64,000 bases of DNA from Aquimarina sp. MAR_2010_214 (GCF_002846555.1 NZ_PJMS01000001.1:1488001-1552000), one strand, 5' to 3'. Numbered from the stretch's first letter, positions 47,605 to 56,516 are shown. A program made the numbers and translations. The notes: generated from the letters alone by a model not told the origin.

Positions 47605-47639
47605 AAAAACGACCTTTTACATAGGAAAAGGCCGTTTTT
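47605..47639. terminator. Bidirectional intrinsic terminator
   Basis: A 14-bp stem AAAAACGACCTTTT / AAAAGGCCGTTTTT with one mismatch, between the convergent ABC permease and the small peptide gene. Confidence 0.85.
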
Positions 47640-47662
47640 GGTTCAAAATTATATTTATTAGT

Positions 47663-47866
47663 TTAGAAACAGACGCAATACCCATTTCTATATAACCCAC
47701 CACTATGAGGGCCTACACCACATTGCCATTGTGCAGTTCCGCAACACTCTGGATCACTACTGGGGTAGCATCGTATTAGAACAGGAACTCTACCACCAGA
47801 GATTGATTTTTGATCTTTTTTTTCAATTTTCTGGGCATCTTTTAAACTTAAAATTTTCTTCAACAT
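47663..47866 (-). CDS. Double-glycine leader, six-cysteine peptide precursor (candidate RiPP/bacteriocin)
   Basis: 67 residues. The leader (1-25) is MLKKILSLKDAQKIEKKDQ followed by KSISGG, the Bacteroidota double-glycine type cut by C39 peptidases. The predicted core is 42 residues with six cysteines at 33, 41, 42, 49, 64 and 66, rich in Gly, Tyr and Ser (CYPSSDPECCGTAQWQC). Last gene of the VKOR-peptide-peptide set, 37 bp after the second peptide gene, and ended by the terminator at 47605. An even cysteine number next to a disulfide-forming enzyme argues for three disulfides. No modification enzyme such as a lanthionine synthetase is nearby. Activity unknown; bacteriocin or signal are both possible. 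Confidence 0.75.
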   Translation of the reverse strand: MLKKILSLKDAQKIEKKDQKSISGGRVPVLIRCYPSSDPECCGTAQWQCGVGPHSGGLYRNGYCVCF

Positions 47867-47869
47867 TTC

Positions 47870-47887
47870 TTTTGGTTTTAAGATTAT
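47870..47887 (-). promoter_or_regulatory. Shared 5' element before peptide gene 1
   Basis: On the minus strand ATAATCTTAAAACCAAAA ends 3 nt before the ATG. The same sequence with one extra C precedes the other peptide gene (48071-48089). It is either a remnant of duplication or a translation-enhancing A-rich leader. Confidence 0.5.
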
Positions 47888-47903
47888 GATTCAACTAATA
47901 ATT

Positions 47904-48068
47904 TTAGAAAGGGGAACAGTATCTTCCATCACGATATTCACATCGATCAATGATACATGTACAATATGAAGGGCAGTATACCAGACAGATTGGACCATTA
48001 CCAATAATAGTACCTTGATCTTTTTTTGAAAGTATCTTGACTCCGTTCAAATTTTTAATTTCTTTCAT
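47904..48068 (-). CDS. Second six-cysteine peptide precursor with variant Gly leader
   Basis: The frame opens at 48146 inside the upstream gene. The ATG at 48068 gives 54 residues starting MKEIKNLNGVKILSKKDQ, which matches the leader of the neighbour (both have KKDQ-x-[ST]-I-x-G), so I use it. The cleavage site reads G23-N24-G25 rather than Gly-Gly. The core after it is 29-30 residues with six cysteines at 28, 32, 36, 38, 43 and 51 (ICLVYCPSYCTC). The leaders are similar but the cores share almost nothing beyond the cysteine count, typical of diversifying peptide families. It starts 31 bp after the VKOR fusion gene. Confidence 0.72.
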   Translation of the reverse strand: MKEIKNLNGVKILSKKDQGTIIGNGPICLVYCPSYCTCIIDRCEYRDGRYCSPF

Positions 48069-48070
48069 GA

Positions 48071-48089
48071 TTTTGGGTTTTAAGATTAT
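48071..48089 (-). promoter_or_regulatory. Shared 5' element before peptide gene 2
   Basis: On the minus strand ATAATCTTAAAACCCAAAA ends 2 nt before the ATG at 48068. It matches the element before the first peptide gene except for one extra C. Confidence 0.5.
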
Positions 48090-48099
48090 ATATTCTTGT

Positions 48100-49692
48100 T
48101 TATTCAGTTTCAAGAGGTTCCTGAACTTCAGAAATAGTATCTTCATGATTTTCTGTCATCATACTCATGAAGTAGAAAAATTCATTATAATTATACTTTT
48201 TAGGATATAGTGTATTATTAATAAGCGATGCAGGAGTGTAGTAGAGGTTATTTTCTTTAGCCCATTCAGATTGTTTTTTCAAAACTTCAAGATGATTTTG
48301 ATTATCTTGTGGTATACCATACTCTTTTATCCATTTGCTATGAGTTCTGTCTGCAAACCATTTGTTATAAGCAATAATAAATTCATCAGGACCTTTACTG
48401 TCGTATATTTCTAAAAGAATAAGAGCTATTTGTGTAGCCTTATCGCTTGTGTCTTCTGTTTTAACATTTAAACGAATGCTAATTTGAAGTTTATCTCCCA
48501 TAGCTTTTAAGACACGCGTGTATGCCTCAAAAGCATCTTTGCAATATCCACACATAGGATTGGTAAGGCTAATAATTTTAAAACTTGCATTAGGATTACC
48601 TAAAATAATTTCATTCGGAATTGTGGTATTATCTTCAATTTTTTCTGAAATACTAAGCAAATGATTATAAATCTGTCCATCTCTTTTGAAATGATTTAAT
48701 TTAAAGTTTTCTGCTTTAAATTTTTTATTTTCTTCTACTTTTTCTTTAGTATATAAATAGGCTAAAGCAAATAAGGAGGAGAGCATTATAAAGCTTATGC
48801 CAGCTGAAATATCAATATTAAATGGAGTATTAAGTACAGCTATGATTGCTAGCCCAATAGATATAGAACCCATTGCTAAACATACAGCACACCATTTTTT
48901 TACAATTAATGCTTGAGAATATATAGAATATAGAATAAAAGGAATGCCAATTAATGACGGGATGAATAATATACTATTGAAACCGTATAATAATTGATAT
49001 AATGAAATAGAACCAAAGAAAACTATACCTGCATCAGCTAAAGAAAAATTCTTAAAAAGTTTACCGCTATTATTGTTTATAACTTCTCCACAGTTCGTAT
49101 TTCCTACCGATGTACAAAACTGGTGCATAGCCTGTGACTGGATTCCTAAACTTTCTCGTACAGCAAAAAAACTGAAAACAACACCTGTAAATGATAATAG
49201 TAAAAAGAAGATTTGATTAATATTCCAAGATCTTCCGTAAAAAGCAAAAATTAAACTAGCTACTAATCCAACAAATAGTAAGTTTTGGATAAGAGACTGA
49301 TTAGAAATAAGTTTTTGTTTTGCATTATACTCAACTGCAATCACCTTGGGAATCCAAATCTCTTTAAATTCGTTAAAAGTAAATTTGTTTTTCTTTAAAC
49401 TGGTGTGTTTAAGTTCGATGCTATCATTTTTTTTGATTACCGTAACGATTTCCTCAGCGTTTTCTAATGTTATTAATGAAATAAAACTTTTTGGAAGTTG
49501 ATCCAAAGCATCCATAGGGATCTCTACAGCAATATTGTCAATATCAAAATAATCTAAAGTATCTGTAATTGATTGAAAACTAGGATAACTGGGGTGGATT
49601 TGTAATTGTAATTCCAAATCCTTTTTGGTATAGTTCCCAATTCTGTTTTGAATTAAAACACTTTCTACAATTTTTTCAATAGTATTATTCAT
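48100..49692 (-). CDS. C39-like/VKOR/DsbA-like fusion membrane protein (disulfide-forming)
   Basis: I use the ATG at 49692 (530 residues); the frame opens at 49734, but the family-like start is MNNTIEKIVES. Residues 1-125 resemble a C39 peptidase domain (HPSYPSFQSITDTLDYFDID, SFISLITLENAEEIVTV) without the catalytic Cys or His. After one span, a VKOR domain with four to five helices has the Cys pair C193/C201 (QFCTSVGNTNCGEV) and the quinone-side CxxC C268/C271 (KKWCAVCLAM). The C-terminal thioredoxin-fold domain has C381/C384 (NPMCGYCKDAF) and the cis-Pro in YYTPASLIN. All redox motifs are intact, so it can form disulfides and pass electrons to quinones. Position 31 bp before two six-Cys peptide genes suggests these are its substrates. 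Confidence 0.85.
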   Translation of the reverse strand: MNNTIEKIVESVLIQNRIGNYTKKDLELQLQIHPSYPSFQSITDTLDYFDIDNIAVEIPMDALDQLPKSFISLITLENAEEIVTVIKKNDSIELKHTSLKKNKFTFNEFKEIWIPKVIAVEYNAKQKLISNQSLIQNLLFVGLVASLIFAFYGRSWNINQIFFLLLSFTGVVFSFFAVRESLGIQSQAMHQFCTSVGNTNCGEVINNNSGKLFKNFSLADAGIVFFGSISLYQLLYGFNSILFIPSLIGIPFILYSIYSQALIVKKWCAVCLAMGSISIGLAIIAVLNTPFNIDISAGISFIMLSSLFALAYLYTKEKVEENKKFKAENFKLNHFKRDGQIYNHLLSISEKIEDNTTIPNEIILGNPNASFKIISLTNPMCGYCKDAFEAYTRVLKAMGDKLQISIRLNVKTEDTSDKATQIALILLEIYDSKGPDEFIIAYNKWFADRTHSKWIKEYGIPQDNQNHLEVLKKQSEWAKENNLYYTPASLINNTLYPKKYNYNEFFYFMSMMTENHEDTISEVQEPLETE

Positions 49693-49734
49693 GTATGTCA
49701 GGCTTAATGTTGCTATACTATGTAGTATTTTCAT

Positions 49735-50112
49735 TCTTAATGACAGAAATACTACAAGTCATCTAGTTTAAGAAAATTATTTTCTCTAAAGTAAAGATTT
49801 TATTGTGTAAAGGAAGGGGTGATAGACTCAAAAAAGATGCGGATAAACCATAGGTTTGCTACTTTTTTATGATATTTTTTTGATTTAAAAAACTGATAAT
49901 CATGTGTTTGTGTTTATTTGTGTGTTGACTAGAAACGAATAGATAAAGATTGTTAATTTTTTGTAAAGTTTAAAAACCGACCTTTTTTAGAATTGAGTGA
50001 AATATTAAAATAAAACTGATATATAGTCTGTCTTTTAAAAATAAAGATGATTTCATAATTCAACTTTTTAGCATAATCATTTTACTATTTTTGTCATTCT
50101 AAAAAATGAAAA
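49735..50112. other. 378-bp divergent intergenic region
   Basis: Separates the peptide/VKOR set from the nuclease gene. It has no further peptide gene or reading frame that I can support. Minus-strand TATTTCTG near 49745-49752 may be the -7 box of the VKOR operon. Plus-strand TATTTTTG at 50086-50093, 19 bp before the nuclease ATG, is a perfect TAnnTTTG match. Confidence 0.45.
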
Positions 50113-50913
50113 ATGAAAAGAAAGTATATCTATCCAATGTTGATTATTATCGTTACTATTGGATTTTATTATTTCGAGGGATATATAGATAATAAGGTAG
50201 ACTTTAGTAGTGAGAAAGCAAATAATACATCAGAGTACAGCTTTTATTACCTGCCTACATCTACTACAGGAGCTATAATAGTTCATGATTTTTATGCACT
50301 ATCGTATTCTGAAAAACACGAGCAAGCAGAGTGGGTAGCTTATGAATTAAAAAAAGAGCATCTATCTAAAAATGAATTTAAACGACCTTTTTTTGAAGAA
50401 GATAGAAAAGTAAAATCATTATCGGCCGATTGGCGTAATTATAAAAATTCTGGTTTTGATAGAGGTCATTTATGTCCTGCTGGAGATAGAAGATTTACAT
50501 ATGAAGCCTTTGAAGAAACATTTTTCACTTCGAATGTTGCACCTCAAAACCATGAATTTAATAGTGGTATTTGGAATCGTTTAGAGCAAAAAGTAAGATA
50601 TTGGGCCAAAATATATGATGGGGTATATATAGTAACCGGAGGTGTATTAGTTGATGATCTTTCAACAATTGGTTATGAGCATATTTCTATCCCCAAACAC
50701 TTTTATAAAATTATCCTTGATAATACTGGAGCAAAACCAAAAATAATTGCTTTTTTAATCCCACATAAGGATGTTAAAACACCTTTGAAAGAATTTGTTG
50801 TATCTGTAGACAAAATCGAAAAACTAACAGGGATTGATTTTTTTGAAACATTAGACGATAAAATTGAAAATCAATTAGAAAGTTCTTCAACGGTAGAAGA
50901 ATGGAAATTTTGA
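50113..50913 (+). CDS. NUC-family non-specific DNA/RNA endonuclease
   Basis: 266 residues. The N-terminal hydrophobic segment (residues 5-21) is a signal anchor or signal peptide, so the enzyme acts outside the cytoplasm. The beta-beta-alpha-metal active site is DRGHLCPAGDRR with catalytic H119, and a Cys where most homologues have Ala. The metal-binding Asn lies in the NVAPQNHEFNSGIWNRLE region at about 141-158. It hydrolyses single- and double-stranded nucleic acids, probably for scavenging or defence. Single gene whose stop abuts that of rodA. Confidence 0.93.
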   Translation: MKRKYIYPMLIIIVTIGFYYFEGYIDNKVDFSSEKANNTSEYSFYYLPTSTTGAIIVHDFYALSYSEKHEQAEWVAYELKKEHLSKNEFKRPFFEEDRKVKSLSADWRNYKNSGFDRGHLCPAGDRRFTYEAFEETFFTSNVAPQNHEFNSGIWNRLEQKVRYWAKIYDGVYIVTGGVLVDDLSTIGYEHISIPKHFYKIILDNTGAKPKIIAFLIPHKDVKTPLKEFVVSVDKIEKLTGIDFFETLDDKIENQLESSSTVEEWKF

Positions 50914-52167
50914 TTACCACTCATTCACTCGATTTGAATCTAATTTTATAAAAATAAAAAGTAAAATGGTGAACCCCCATAAACTTGAACCTCCATAACT
51001 AAAAAAAGGCAAAGGAATACCAATGGTGGGCATTAATCCTGTTACCATGCCAATGTTTATAGTAAAATGAATGAATAAAATACCTACAACACTATAACCA
51101 TATACACGGCTAAATTGAGATTTTTGCCTTTCTGCGAGGTGAATAAGTCGAATTAATAATAAAACAAAGAGAATTATAATCATAGTTGCACCCAGAAATC
51201 CCCATTCTTCACCAACAGTACTAAATATATAATCGGTGCGTTGTTCTGGAACAAAACCTCCTTTGGTTTGTGTTCCTTCTTTAAACCCTTTACCAATCCA
51301 GCCACCGCTACCAATAGCAATCTGACTTTGGTTGGTGTTGTAGCCAATACCTTTTGAATCTACTTCCTTGCCTAAAACAATATTGAATCTATCTCTATGC
51401 CTTTGTTCAAATACATGATTGAAGATATAATTAACCGAAAAACAGAATCCAGCGACTACCATAATAGTAAGAAGGTATCTTGAGTATTTTGGTTTTCGTT
51501 TTCTATTTCTGATAAGTATAAAGAGCATAACAGCTGCAACCGCTAGAACTACCCATATTGGATTAAAAAGTAACGTAAGGATAAATAATCCTGCAGCAGA
51601 AGCTCCTACAATTAGATATATAGTAGCTAGACCTTCTCTGTACAATGGAAAGAAAAAGGCAGCATAAACCAATGCACTCCCTGGATCAGGTTGAGGTATA
51701 ATAAATACAGCTGGTATTGCAATAATCAAAAAAGCTCTAACCTGATAACCAAGAACTTTTATATTGGTTTGCATATCGCTTAAGAATTTGGCTAGGGCTA
51801 GTGCAGTGCATGCTTTTGCAAATTCTGAAGGTTGTAATCCGGCAGGACCAATCTGATACCAAGATGTTGCACCATTAACATTTTTTCCGAATACAAAAAG
51901 ACCTAATAAAGATAGTAATGATATTACATAAATTAATCCTGCAAAGCGTTCATAAAATTTTGCTTCTATAGCCTGAGTAATAATAATCAAGATTATACTG
52001 AATAGAATCCAATAGGCCTGTCTAACATATGCTTGTGAGAAGTCTGTTAATGAGAAGGCTTCATTTTCAGAAGAGGCTGAGTATATATTTACCCATCCAA
52101 AACTAACAAGTAATAGAAATAATAAGACTGTTATCCAATCGATTGCTGCTACACTGGATCTTGCCAT
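50914..52167 (-). CDS. rodA: Peptidoglycan glycosyltransferase RodA
   Basis: 417 residues and about ten membrane spans of the SEDS family. It polymerises lipid II glycan strands during cell elongation together with PBP2. Signatures: GATSWYQIGPAGLQPSEFAK, QPDPGSALVYAAFFFPL in the middle, and the C-terminal GLMPTIGIPLPFFSYGGSSL (quoted in part). Its ATG overlaps the mrdA stop by one base, so translation is coupled. Last gene of the elongation cluster. Confidence 0.96.
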   Translation of the reverse strand: MARSSVAAIDWITVLLFLLLVSFGWVNIYSASSENEAFSLTDFSQAYVRQAYWILFSIILIIITQAIEAKFYERFAGLIYVISLLSLLGLFVFGKNVNGATSWYQIGPAGLQPSEFAKACTALALAKFLSDMQTNIKVLGYQVRAFLIIAIPAVFIIPQPDPGSALVYAAFFFPLYREGLATIYLIVGASAAGLFILTLLFNPIWVVLAVAAVMLFILIRNRKRKPKYSRYLLTIMVVAGFCFSVNYIFNHVFEQRHRDRFNIVLGKEVDSKGIGYNTNQSQIAIGSGGWIGKGFKEGTQTKGGFVPEQRTDYIFSTVGEEWGFLGATMIIILFVLLLIRLIHLAERQKSQFSRVYGYSVVGILFIHFTINIGMVTGLMPTIGIPLPFFSYGGSSLWGFTILLFIFIKLDSNRVNEW

Positions 52168-54038
52168 TATTGATTAATTTTAAAAGGTTTGCCACTGTAG
52201 GGTTTGGCATATTCTTCTTCGAGACTGTGTGTAAGGATCCAATCTTCTAAATCTGTTCTAGAGATGACCCCGTTTATATGTTGTTCTATCATTAGGGAAG
52301 CAATTTTTCCAGCATAACGAGCACCCCAATATCCGTTTTCAACAAATACTGCTATTGCTATTTTAGGATTATCTTTTGGTGCAAACGCTACAAATACAGA
52401 GTGATCGGTGAGCTGAGTCTTTTTACCATCAATTTTGGTGAAGTTTTCTGCTGTTCCTGTTTTTCCACAAATCTCAATACCTTTAACCAGCAAGGATCTT
52501 GCAGTACCTTGAGTATATACCTGATACATTCCTTCTATTACAGGCTCAAAATGTTCTTTGTCAATTGTTGTAACTTTAGGAATAGTATAGTTTTCATTTT
52601 CTATAGGTTTGGTATCTATTGCTTTTATAATATGAGGGGTGAAATAATGTCCTCTATTTGCAATTGCTGCGGTCATATTCGCTAATTGAATAGGAGTAGA
52701 GAGTACTTCTCCCTGTCCTATAGCATTAGATAATGTCGCTGATGCATACCATTTATAAGTTGGGTATTGATAAATTTTATTGTAATATTCTGCCGTTGGT
52801 ACTTTTCCTTTTTTACCCGTTGGTAAATCATAACCCAAATAATTTCCTAAACCAAAGCTTTCAACATGTTTTCTCCAGATTTCCATTCCTTCTTGTGGAG
52901 TATCATATTTCTCAATAATTCTTCTGTATACAGTAGCAAAATAGGCGTTACAGGAGTTTGCAATACCTGGAATCATATTTAATGGACTTCTATGAGAATG
53001 ACAACCCAATTTTCTTCCATTTTTTCCATAATAATACCCCATTCTACAAGAAATACTTTCCTGAGTATCAATTACCTCTTCCTGTAATGCGATTAATGCA
53101 TTAACGGTTTTAAACGGTGATCCCGGAGGGTATTCTGCTTTTAAACCTCTATCATATAATGGTATTGCTATAGTGTCATAAACTAATTTGGTGAAATTTG
53201 GAGACCGTTTTCTTCCTACTAATAATTCTGGTTTGTATGTCGGGGCCGTCACCAAAGCCAAAATTTCTCCTGTAGAAGGCTCTAAGGCCACAATACCTCC
53301 CCGTTTATTTTGCATAAGTCTTTGCCCATATGCTTGTAGTTTTGAGTCTAAAGTTAAGGTAAGATCTTTTCCATTTACAGGAAGGGTGTCAAATTTCCCG
53401 TTTTTATATGGGCCTATATCTCTGTTAAATCGATCTTTTTGAATTCGTTTTACTCCTTTGATGCCTCTAAGTTCATTTTCATATTGTTTTTCTACACCAT
53501 CAATACCAATAAGATCTCCAGAAAGGTAATAGGGGTCTTCTTTTATTAGGCCTTCGTTTACCTCACCAATATATCCTAATACATTTGCAGCATTAACAGT
53601 TTGATAATCTCTTAGTGAACGTTTTTGAATGTAAAAACCTTCAAACTTTCTCATCTTTTCCTGTAGATAGGCATACTCATTTTTGGTTAACTGTGGTATA
53701 ACAATTGATGGTACTCTAGGAGAATAGATTCTGGCTTTTTTTAACCTTCTTATTAGTTTGTCTTTACTGATGTTAAGGATAGAACAAAACTCTAAAGTGT
53801 CAAAAGGTTTTAATTCTCTAGGGATGACCATAACATCATATGACGGTTGATTGGTAACCAATAACCTTCCGTTTCGATCATAAATAGCACCTCTTTGGGG
53901 ATAGTCGTAAATTACTTTGATCGCATTATCTTCTGATAGAGAAGCAAAAGAGGTATTATATATCTGCAAATAAAATAGCCTTGCGACAAAGACAATACCA
54001 GTAGTAATAATTATTAGGTAGAGTAGTAACTTTCTCAT
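52167..54038 (-). CDS. mrdA: Penicillin-binding protein 2 (elongation transpeptidase)
   Basis: 623 residues. An N-terminal anchor (LLLYLIIITTGIVFVARLF) precedes the PBP dimer domain (about 45-230) and the transpeptidase domain with S307-K310 (PPGSPFKTV), SCN at 362-364 and KTG in ICGKTGTAEN. The insert with C331, C346, H347 and H349 may be a metal site like that described for E. coli PBP2. It cross-links peptidoglycan for rod growth and works with RodA and MreC. It overlaps mreD by 4 bp (ATGA). Confidence 0.95.
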   Translation of the reverse strand: MRKLLLYLIIITTGIVFVARLFYLQIYNTSFASLSEDNAIKVIYDYPQRGAIYDRNGRLLVTNQPSYDVMVIPRELKPFDTLEFCSILNISKDKLIRRLKKARIYSPRVPSIVIPQLTKNEYAYLQEKMRKFEGFYIQKRSLRDYQTVNAANVLGYIGEVNEGLIKEDPYYLSGDLIGIDGVEKQYENELRGIKGVKRIQKDRFNRDIGPYKNGKFDTLPVNGKDLTLTLDSKLQAYGQRLMQNKRGGIVALEPSTGEILALVTAPTYKPELLVGRKRSPNFTKLVYDTIAIPLYDRGLKAEYPPGSPFKTVNALIALQEEVIDTQESISCRMGYYYGKNGRKLGCHSHRSPLNMIPGIANSCNAYFATVYRRIIEKYDTPQEGMEIWRKHVESFGLGNYLGYDLPTGKKGKVPTAEYYNKIYQYPTYKWYASATLSNAIGQGEVLSTPIQLANMTAAIANRGHYFTPHIIKAIDTKPIENENYTIPKVTTIDKEHFEPVIEGMYQVYTQGTARSLLVKGIEICGKTGTAENFTKIDGKKTQLTDHSVFVAFAPKDNPKIAIAVFVENGYWGARYAGKIASLMIEQHINGVISRTDLEDWILTHSLEEEYAKPYSGKPFKINQ

Positions 54039-54541
54039 GAATCATTCTTTCTAAACAATACCAAAACCAACATGGCGATCACTATTGTAAATAAACTAGA
54101 AAATAACGTTTTTTTAATGATTAATAGTATATGAGAGAAGTTAAAAATTTCTAACGAGAAAAGTACAATGTGATGTGTTAAAACCATTAAAATAACATAG
54201 GCAAAACGCTCACCAAATCCAACATTGCTTAGTTTTACGGTTTGAAACTCATAACTAAGACCAAATACTGACCGTAGTGCTACTGGGCGAAAAAATGCAA
54301 TTATGGTACAAGCTGCGGCATGTACACCTCCAGAATCACCAAACATATCTATAATAAGCCCTAACATAAAACTTATTACAAGAAAAAGCCCTTTGTTAAT
54401 ATTAATTGGAGCCAAAAGAATAAAAATGATATAGATGTATGGGTTTAAGTATCCTAAAAAGTTAATATGATTTAAAATAAAAACCTGGATTAAAACCAAA
54501 ACAATGAATCTAATGATATGTAGTAGAGTATCTCTATTCAT
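54035..54541 (-). CDS. mreD: Rod shape-determining protein MreD
   Basis: 168 residues and five to six membrane spans. The family is weakly conserved, so the call rests on size, topology and the position between mreC and mrdA. LGYLNPYIYIIFILLAPININKGL and the FGDSGGVHAAACT segment are typical of Bacteroidota MreD. It is a membrane component of the elongasome. Confidence 0.88.
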   Translation of the reverse strand: MNRDTLLHIIRFIVLVLIQVFILNHINFLGYLNPYIYIIFILLAPININKGLFLVISFMLGLIIDMFGDSGGVHAAACTIIAFFRPVALRSVFGLSYEFQTVKLSNVGFGERFAYVILMVLTHHIVLFSLEIFNFSHILLIIKKTLFSSLFTIVIAMLVLVLFRKNDS

Positions 54542-54544
54542 GAT

Positions 54545-55357
54545 CTAATTTTCTAAGCTTTTGATTTCTTTGATATCCCTACTTTTTATGGCATAAATAA
54601 AACCAATATCACTCATGTCGTTAAATAATTTGACATCTATTAAATAGTAGCTTTTATTTTGATTTAATTTATAATTGACAATCGTTCCTATTCCTATCCC
54701 TCTAGGGAAAATAGTTGAACGACCATGTGTTATAATAGTATCACCTTCTCTAATGATTGCTTGTCGGGGTATAGTCTCTAATTGAACAATATTTGGATCT
54801 TTTCCGTTCCAGATCAAAGAACCATACTGGTTAGATTTTTTTAACCCCGCATTGATACGAGAATTACTGTTAAGAATAGAAATTATTCTACTATAATTTT
54901 TAGAGGTATTCTCAATAATCCCTATAATACCTTTGTCTGTTATAACCCCCATATCGGGTACAATACTATCTTTTTCACCCTTATTAATTAGAATGTAGTT
55001 ATCTATTTTGCTATAATCGTTTTTAATTACTCGGGCTTTGGTAAAAGTATAAGGTTTGTCAAATGATAGCGTGTCTAAATGTGTTGTAGTAACAGAATCT
55101 ACCCCCAGAACACTTAATCGATTACGAAGCTTTTCATTCTCATCTAATAATCGTTGATTTTCTTTTTTTAAACCAAAATAATCACTCACAGAGTGTTGCC
55201 AGCTATATAGTTCGCCACTTAAGAAATTAGTAGAACTAACAAATTTACTTCTATGATAAGAATGTGATTGTATGGTGAAAATCAATGCTATACATAATAG
55301 CAGTAGAAACAGCAGAAAACGTTTATTCTTAATTAAAAAATTAATAATCTGCTGCAT
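54545..55357 (-). CDS. mreC: Rod shape-determining protein MreC
   Basis: 270 residues: one N-terminal membrane helix (FLLFLLLLCIALIFTI), a coiled coil (LKKENQRLLDENEKLRNRL) and the beta-barrel domains (ILINKGEKDSIVPDMGVITDKGIIGII in part, GDTIITHGRSTIFPRGIGIG in part). It links cytoplasmic MreB to PBP2 in the periplasm. It starts 130 bp after mreB and 3 bp before mreD. Confidence 0.93.
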   Translation of the reverse strand: MQQIINFLIKNKRFLLFLLLLCIALIFTIQSHSYHRSKFVSSTNFLSGELYSWQHSVSDYFGLKKENQRLLDENEKLRNRLSVLGVDSVTTTHLDTLSFDKPYTFTKARVIKNDYSKIDNYILINKGEKDSIVPDMGVITDKGIIGIIENTSKNYSRIISILNSNSRINAGLKKSNQYGSLIWNGKDPNIVQLETIPRQAIIREGDTIITHGRSTIFPRGIGIGTIVNYKLNQNKSYYLIDVKLFNDMSDIGFIYAIKSRDIKEIKSLEN

Positions 55358-55487
55358 GATTTAAAGTATGATGACTTCTTTAGTTAAACGTTCTATGTTG
55401 TGGCTAAGTGTTACTTAGCAAGTATTAAAGCAGGATAACGTAAAATCAGAAATTTAGGTATATTTCAGGAATGTTTTTTTTAAAACA

Positions 55488-56516
55488 TTATTTTATCAAT
55501 ACACTCTTATACCTGTTTAGGTTTTTTAGTGTAATTCCTGTACCTCTCACAACTGCTCTTAACGGATCTTCTGCAATATAGACTGGTAAGTCTGTTTTTT
55601 GTGATAACCGCTTATCTAATCCACGAAGCATAGAACCTCCTCCTGCAAGGTATATACCGGTATTATAAATATCTGCGGCAAGTTCTGGAGGAGTTTGTGA
55701 TAAGGTTTCCATTACTGCATCTTCTATACGTAGGATAGATTTATCTAGTGCTTTAGCCATTTCTCGATATGAAATCTGAACCTGTTTAGGTTTTCCTGTA
55801 AGTAGATCACGACCTTGAACATTCATTTCTTCGGGCGGTAATTCTAAATCCTCTGTAGCAGCACCAATTTGTATTTTTATTTTCTCGGCAGTACGTTCTC
55901 CAACATATAAGTTATGTTGTGTACGCATGTAATATATAATATCATTGGTAAATACGTCTCCTGCAATTTTTACCGATTTATCACACACAATTCCTCCCAA
56001 TGCAATAACTGCAATTTCTGTAGTACCACCTCCTATATCCACAATCATATTTCCTTTGGGCTGCATAATATCTACACCAATACCAATTGCAGCTGCCATA
56101 GGTTCATGGATAAGGTATACTTCTTTTCCATTTACACGTTCTGCACTTTCTTTTACTGCACGCATTTCTACTTCGGTAATACCTGAAGGAATGCATATCA
56201 CCATTCGGAGAGCAGGTGCGAATAGCTTTTTCTTTAATGCCGGGATATCTTTGATAAACATGCTTATCATTTTTTCACTGGCATCAAAATCAGCAATTAC
56301 CCCATCTTTAAGAGGACGAATAGTTTTTATATTCTCATGAGTTTTTCCTTGCATCATGGCAGCCTCTTTTCCTACTGCAATAATTTTACCAGTCATAATA
56401 TCTCTGGCTACAATAGAGGGGCTATCCACTACTACTTTGTCGTTGTGGATCACTAATGTGTTAGCGGTTCCTAAATCTATTGCTATTTCTTCGGTAAAGA
56501 AGTCAAAAAATCCCAT
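55488..56516 (-). CDS. mreB: Rod shape-determining protein MreB (bacterial actin)
   Basis: I use the ATG at 56516 (342 residues, MGFFDFFTEEIAIDLG) rather than a TTG three codons upstream. Actin-fold nucleotide motifs are present: IDLGTANTLV (phosphate 1), IVDIGGGTTEIAV (phosphate 2) and GIYLAGGGSMLRG (adenosine). It forms filaments under the inner membrane that steer cell-wall synthesis. First gene of the mre/mrd cluster, 43 bp after purH, so some transcription from the purH promoter is likely. Confidence 0.96.
   Translation of the reverse strand: MGFFDFFTEEIAIDLGTANTLVIHNDKVVVDSPSIVARDIMTGKIIAVGKEAAMMQGKTHENIKTIRPLKDGVIADFDASEKMISMFIKDIPALKKKLFAPALRMVICIPSGITEVEMRAVKESAERVNGKEVYLIHEPMAAAIGIGVDIMQPKGNMIVDIGGGTTEIAVIALGGIVCDKSVKIAGDVFTNDIIYYMRTQHNLYVGERTAEKIKIQIGAATEDLELPPEEMNVQGRDLLTGKPKQVQISYREMAKALDKSILRIEDAVMETLSQTPPELAADIYNTGIYLAGGGSMLRGLDKRLSQKTDLPVYIAEDPLRAVVRGTGITLKNLNRYKSVLIK

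Noticed and set aside
48069..48146. Longer form of the second peptide gene (80 residues)
   Set aside because: The extra 26 residues overlap the 3' end of the VKOR fusion gene and would bury the leader in the middle of the protein.
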